Of a stretch of 64,000 nt of DNA, positions 60,629 through 64,000 are shown piece after piece. The stretch's first letter is position 1. Every line of letters begins with the position of its first letter. The notes beneath the pieces are model-generated. The model worked only from the letters and a program-made list of their open reading frames with translations, searched no databases and had not been told where the DNA came from. The position numbers and the translations under genes are program-made. This DNA comes from Sva-07 sp963716095. Its GTDB lineage: Bacteria; Actinomycetota; Acidimicrobiia; Acidimicrobiales; Ilumatobacteraceae. Location: NCBI GenBank assembly GCA_963716095.1, contig CAVQSV010000016.1, forward strand, positions 62,001 to 126,000, read 5' to 3'.

Positions 60629-61745
60629 TCAACCGGAGGATGGGCAGATCGAGCGGTAGATCTCGAGATAGTGGTCGGCCAACGAGGTCATGGCGAACTC
60701 CTCGGCCCTCGAGTCACCGGCCTGGCGCAATCGGTCCGCCAGGTCGCGGTCTGCGATCACTCGTGCCAGGGCCTCGCCCAATTGGTCGACGTCACCGGGC
60801 TCGACGAGCAACGCGTCGACGCCTGAGGTGGCCACATTTCGGTAGCCGTCGAGTGAACTCGCGACGACCGTCGTGCCCGCCGCCATGGCCTCGATCAACA
60901 CGACCCCGAACGACTCGCCGCGCAACGAGGGCGCACAGAAGACGTCGGCGGCGCGGAGGCGTGCGAACTTCTCGTCGTCGGTCACGCGCCCCAGCCAATG
61001 GAATCGGCCATCGCCAGCGGTCGCCGCCGTCAGCTCGGCGGTATCGGGGCCATCGCTGCCGATCCAGACATCGACCGCCAGATCGGCCCGAACGCACCGC
61101 CTCGACCAGCACCCGGAGGCCCTTGCGCTCCTCGTGGCGACCGCAGAAGAAGATCGCCGGCCGCTCGCTCGATGCGCCCGGCTCCGGTGTCCATGGAGCG
61201 ATCGAGCGGATCGCCTCCAGTTCGACGCCGTTGAAGAGCACGACGTAGTCACCACCGAGATGACCCTGCACCAGCGCCAAGGCATCTTTCGAGACCACCA
61301 CCTTGCACTCGATCCGCCGAATCAACCGGGTGAGCGATCCGCGGAGAAAGCGATAGCTCGCCGACGTCCCGGCGGCATGGAAGGTCCCCACCGTCGGGGC
61401 GGCGTGCACCATGAGCGCAGTGGACGTCGGCCCAGGGGCCAGGGGTTCGTGGATGTGCACGACGTCGAACTCCTCGTCGGCGAGCACTCGCAACGTCCTC
61501 AGCGCTGCGGACGGGTCAGGCGCGAGCGGGGCGATCGAGCCGTTCGCCGACAGCGGGAGCGAGTCGCCGAGCGGTGTCACGAAGGACTCCGGAGGCGGCC
61601 CGTCGCACGGGCCCAGCACTCGCGCCTCGTGACCGCGACGTCTCAGCTCCCGAGCCAGGCCCAACACCTGGGCCTGCACGCCGCCGGGAACCGTGAGGCT
61701 GTACGGGCAGACGATCCCGATTCGCAGGCGATCGGGTGGACTCAT
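60629..61745 (-). CDS. PimA-like GT4 glycosyltransferase, one frameshift
   Basis: Probably a membrane-lipid mannosyltransferase. It begins LRIGIVCPYSLTVPGGVQAQ, the PimA-type entry, followed by DVVHIHEPLAPGPTSTALMV and FFCGRHEERKGLRVLVEAVR. Near 61088, in a GGG run, one extra base breaks the frame, and the next frame continues DLAVDVWIGSDGPDTAELTA and PSLRGESFGVVLIEAMAAGT, the donor-site EX7E. The corrected protein is about 371 residues. In mycobacteria pimA is near pdxS too, but no PgsA gene is seen here, so the phosphatidylinositol role is inference. Confidence 0.85.
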
Positions 61746-61758
61746 GTCGGTCGGACCT

Positions 61759-64000
61759 TCACGCGTTGGTCAGCCTCGAACCCAAACCGAATCGGTGGTC
61801 GAGCTGTGCCGCCTCGAGCGGCTCCGACAGCAGGTAGCCCTGGCCGATGTCACAGCCGAGCGCTTGCAGAGCGGCCAACTGCGTGGGCCGTTCGATGCCC
61901 TCGGCGACGGAGACCACGTCGAGTCCGGCGGTCAGTTGCAGGATCATCTTGGCGAGCGGCATGGGGTGAGTCGGGTCGTCGATCTCGTCGACGAACTGGC
62001 GATCGATCTTGACGATGTCGACGGCGAACTGCTGCAGATACGACAGCGAGCAGTAGCCGGTTCCGAAGTCATCAACTGCAATGCGTACACCAAGTTCACG
62101 CAGCGGAGCAAGGTTGTCGGTCCCCGCATCCAGCTCCCCGACGAGCACGGTCTCGTTGATCTCCAAGATGACGCACCCCGGGTCGAGTTGGTGGGCCTCG
62201 AGTGATCGGCGGACATGGTCGACGAACTCCGGCGAACGGATCTGTTGTGCAGACAGGTTGACGCTGACCTGCTGGGGCCCGAGGGTCTGCCAGCGTGCAG
62301 CGGCCCGAATGCTCTCCTCGATCACCCATTTGCCGATCGGCACGATCATCCCTGCCCGCTCAGCGATCGGGATGAACTCCGACGGGGCGATCGGGCCTCT
62401 GGTGGGATGCTCCCAGCGCAGGAGCGCTTCGGCCCCGATCACTTCGTGAGAACGCAGGTCGACCATCGGCTGGAAGACCAGGCGCAGCTGCTCCCGTTCG
62501 ATCGCCGAACCGAGGTCGCTCCGAAACTCGAGGTGACGGGTGGCGGTCAATCGCATCGCCGGGTCGAAGATCTTGATCTGGCTCTTTCCCGCTCGCTTCG
62601 CTTCGTACATGGCGATGTCGGCATCACGCAGCAGTCCCGCGGTGGTCATGCCGGGCGTCGACACTGCGACGCCCACGCTGGCGAGCACGGCGAGGTCGTA
62701 TCCGGCCAGCATCACTGGCTCGCGCATCGCTTCGAGGAGCGCTTCGGCGACATCGAGGGCACGGTCGACCCCGCCGAGGTCCTCGAGCAGCAGCGCGAAC
62801 TCGTCGCCACCGAGACGTGCCGGCGTGTCGCCGTCGCCGGCAACGCGACGGATCCGGTCGGCGATCGCACGCAACATCTGATCGCCGACTCCGTGACCGA
62901 GTGCGTCGTTGACCGACTTGAAGTCGTCCAGGTCGACGAAGAGCACGACCACTGGGTCGTTGTCGGGCCGCGTGACGCGCAACGCATGGTCCATTCGGTC
63001 CAGGAACAGCGCTCGGTTGGCGAGTCCGGTGAGTTCGTCGTGGAAGGCCCGGTGGCTGAGTTGGCGCTCGAGGTTCCGCTGCTCGGTCACGTCGCGGAAG
63101 GTGGCGACCATGCCATCGACCGCGTCGCCACCCAGGAGGTTGGCGATCGTGGCTTCCATGCGGCGGCGCTGGCCGTCGACTCGCACCAGGCTCACCTCCA
63201 ACTTGACCATTTCGCCGTGACCCAGGCCAGCGGCCTTGCGCAGTTCCACCGCTGCGGCGTCTCGGTCGCTGCTCGCCACCAGGTCGACGAGCGATCGACC
63301 GGTCCAGTCGGAGGCTCGATGACCCAGCGTGCTCGTGAGACCAGGGCTGGCGTAGCTGATGACCCCGTCGGCGTCGACGAGCAGTACGACGTCGCTGGAG
63401 TGTTCGACCATTGCAGCGAGGCGGTCCTGGCCGCGACGTTCGGTGAGGGTGCGAACGGTGGCGACCAGCCGCCACATCCGGGTCAGGGCCAGCACCACCA
63501 CGACCACGGCACAGACGGCCGAGATGACCTGCGTCGCTCGTGTCCCGAGCCCGGTCACACTCAGGGTGAGCAGCACCGTCAGCGGGGTGAGCGCCGCCAC
63601 GCTCAACCAGACGACGCGACCGAACCCCAGCATCGGCGCAGCGACGGCGGGCCGGCCACGGTGCGTCATCGTCGGGTCCATGGCGGCCGCCCCGATCAGC
63701 AGCGGTGGTGCAATCGACAGCGCGGCGATCATTCCGCCGGCAGGCAACGTCCCCCGCAGTTCGGAAATGCTTCGAGCGACGTCGGACAACAGCAGCAGGC
63801 TGACGCCAACAGCCAAGAGCACGGTCGACGGGACCCGAAATCGTGTCTGGGCCGCGGTGCGGAACGCAATCGCCAGGGCAAGCGCATCGAGCATCGGCAC
63901 CAGGACCGCCCACACCCGGTCACCGAAGGCCAGTCCTCGGTCCGCCAGGTACGGTTCGACCACGGCCAGCCAGACGCCGAGCCCCACGGCGACACCCACG
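61759..64000 (-). CDS. membrane-anchored PAS-GGDEF-EAL cyclic-di-GMP protein, N-terminus beyond the window
   Basis: At least 746 residues; the start may lie outside the window. The N-terminal 210 residues hold several helices (STVLLAVGVSLLLLSDVA and VVWLSVAALTPLTVLLTL). A PAS domain follows (LAAMVEHSSDVVLLVDADGV), then GGDEF (ARLGGDEFALLLEDLGGV, intact) and EAL (VIGAEALLRWEHPTRGPIAP, then INETVLV, VAVDDFGTGYCSLSYLQQFA and KIDRQFV). All catalytic residues of both domains look present, so synthesis and hydrolysis of cyclic-di-GMP are both possible. Confidence 0.94.
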   Translation of the reverse strand, partial: VGVAVGLGVWLAVVEPYLADRGLAFGDRVWAVLVPMLDALALAIAFRTAAQTRFRVPSTVLLAVGVSLLLLSDVARSISELRGTLPAGGMIAALSIAPPLLIGAAAMDPTMTHRGRPAVAAPMLGFGRVVWLSVAALTPLTVLLTLSVTGLGTRATQVISAVCAVVVVVLALTRMWRLVATVRTLTERRGQDRLAAMVEHSSDVVLLVDADGVISYASPGLTSTLGHRASDWTGRSLVDLVASSDRDAAAVELRKAAGLGHGEMVKLEVSLVRVDGQRRRMEATIANLLGGDAVDGMVATFRDVTEQRNLERQLSHRAFHDELTGLANRALFLDRMDHALRVTRPDNDPVVVLFVDLDDFKSVNDALGHGVGDQMLRAIADRIRRVAGDGDTPARLGGDEFALLLEDLGGVDRALDVAEALLEAMREPVMLAGYDLAVLASVGVAVSTPGMTTAGLLRDADIAMYEAKRAGKSQIKIFDPAMRLTATRHLEFRSDLGSAIEREQLRLVFQPMVDLRSHEVIGAEALLRWEHPTRGPIAPSEFIPIAERAGMIVPIGKWVIEESIRAAARWQTLGPQQVSVNLSAQQIRSPEFVDHVRRSLEAHQLDPGCVILEINETVLVGELDAGTDNLAPLRELGVRIAVDDFGTGYCSLSYLQQFAVDIVKIDRQFVDEIDDPTHPMPLAKMILQLTAGLDVVSVAEGIERPTQLAALQALGCDIGQGYLLSEPLEAAQLDHRFGLGSRLTNA

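Noticed and set aside
1606..61088. Programmed +1 frameshifting in aroE, apeB, tyrA, trpS, pyrG, hisS and others
   Set aside because: The shift sites share no slippery sequence, stop-codon context or stimulating structure, and hisS would need four shifts within 300 bp. Sequencing error explains all of them more simply.
1..64000. tRNA, rRNA, replication origin, secondary-metabolite or defence genes
   Set aside because: I read intergenic regions and gene contents on both strands and saw none; all gaps are shorter than about 160 bases.

Overview
This is a high-GC actinobacterial chromosome segment, and almost every base is coding. Most protein-coding genes start with GTG or ATG and follow one another with ATGA, GTGA or TGATG overlaps. 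Several blocks run in the same order as in Mycobacterium tuberculosis: alaS-ruvX-mltG-aroE-aroC; scpA-scpB-rluB, xerD, Nudix, pyrG, recN, nadK and tlyA; and pimA-like, pdxS-pdxT, yebC, ruvC-ruvA-ruvB, yajC-secD-secF, apt, rel, hisS and aspS. Gene content plus KAPAKK-tailed, DUF3048, DUF1015 and DUF3151 proteins suggest a deep-branching actinobacterium, probably of the Acidimicrobiia (Ilumatobacter-like). That placement is inference. I saw no tRNA, rRNA, IS element, prophage, CRISPR array or replication origin, and no gene-free stretch above about 160 bases.

Layout. Positions 1-7.4 kb hold the shikimate/AlaRS operon on the minus strand (alaS, ruvX, mltG, aroE, aroC), with a divergent Cys-rich unknown protein. 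Positions 7.5-15.8 kb hold RNase D, rhodanese, MobA and DUF3151, then an MFS transporter, a hydrolase, pyruvate kinase, a histidine phosphatase and an M18 aminopeptidase. Positions 15.8-21.4 kb hold an envelope-sugar cluster: a GT4 glycosyltransferase, DprE2, DprE1, a methyltransferase, a UbiA-type phosphoribosyltransferase and a HAD phosphatase. Together these could make decaprenylphosphoryl-arabinose. Positions 21.4-26.1 kb hold aroA, tyrA, rluB, scpB and scpA. Positions 26.2-38.6 kb hold trpS, a MATE pump, an HD protein, xerD, Nudix, pyrG, recN, nadK, tlyA, a histone-like protein, a HAD-IIA phosphatase, DUF1015 and an SSB-like protein. Positions 38.7-49.8 kb hold an oxidoreductase, a hotdog dehydratase, aspS, hisS, rel, apt, secF, secD and yajC. 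Positions 49.8-64 kb hold tgt, a membrane protein, queA, ruvBAC, a peroxiredoxin, yebC, pdxT, pdxS, DUF3048, htpX, lemA, a PimA-like glycosyltransferase and a truncated GGDEF-EAL protein.

Two global signals stand out. First, at least fifteen first-of-unit genes have a TANNNT hexamer ending 6-8 nt before the start codon and no Shine-Dalgarno, which suggests many leaderless mRNAs. Genes with a visible Shine-Dalgarno, such as pyrG and the SSB-like gene, do not show this. Second, ten otherwise normal housekeeping genes carry single-base indels, 12 apparent insertions and 1 deletion, four of them in hisS. This looks like sequence error rather than gene decay. Hairpins without U-tracts mark several transcription-unit borders, and one 43-bp hairpin repeat occurs twice. 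I found no clear novel defence or biosynthetic system. The most interesting biology is the DprE1/DprE2/UbiA cluster with its unusual DprE1 target residue, and the leaderless promoter pattern.
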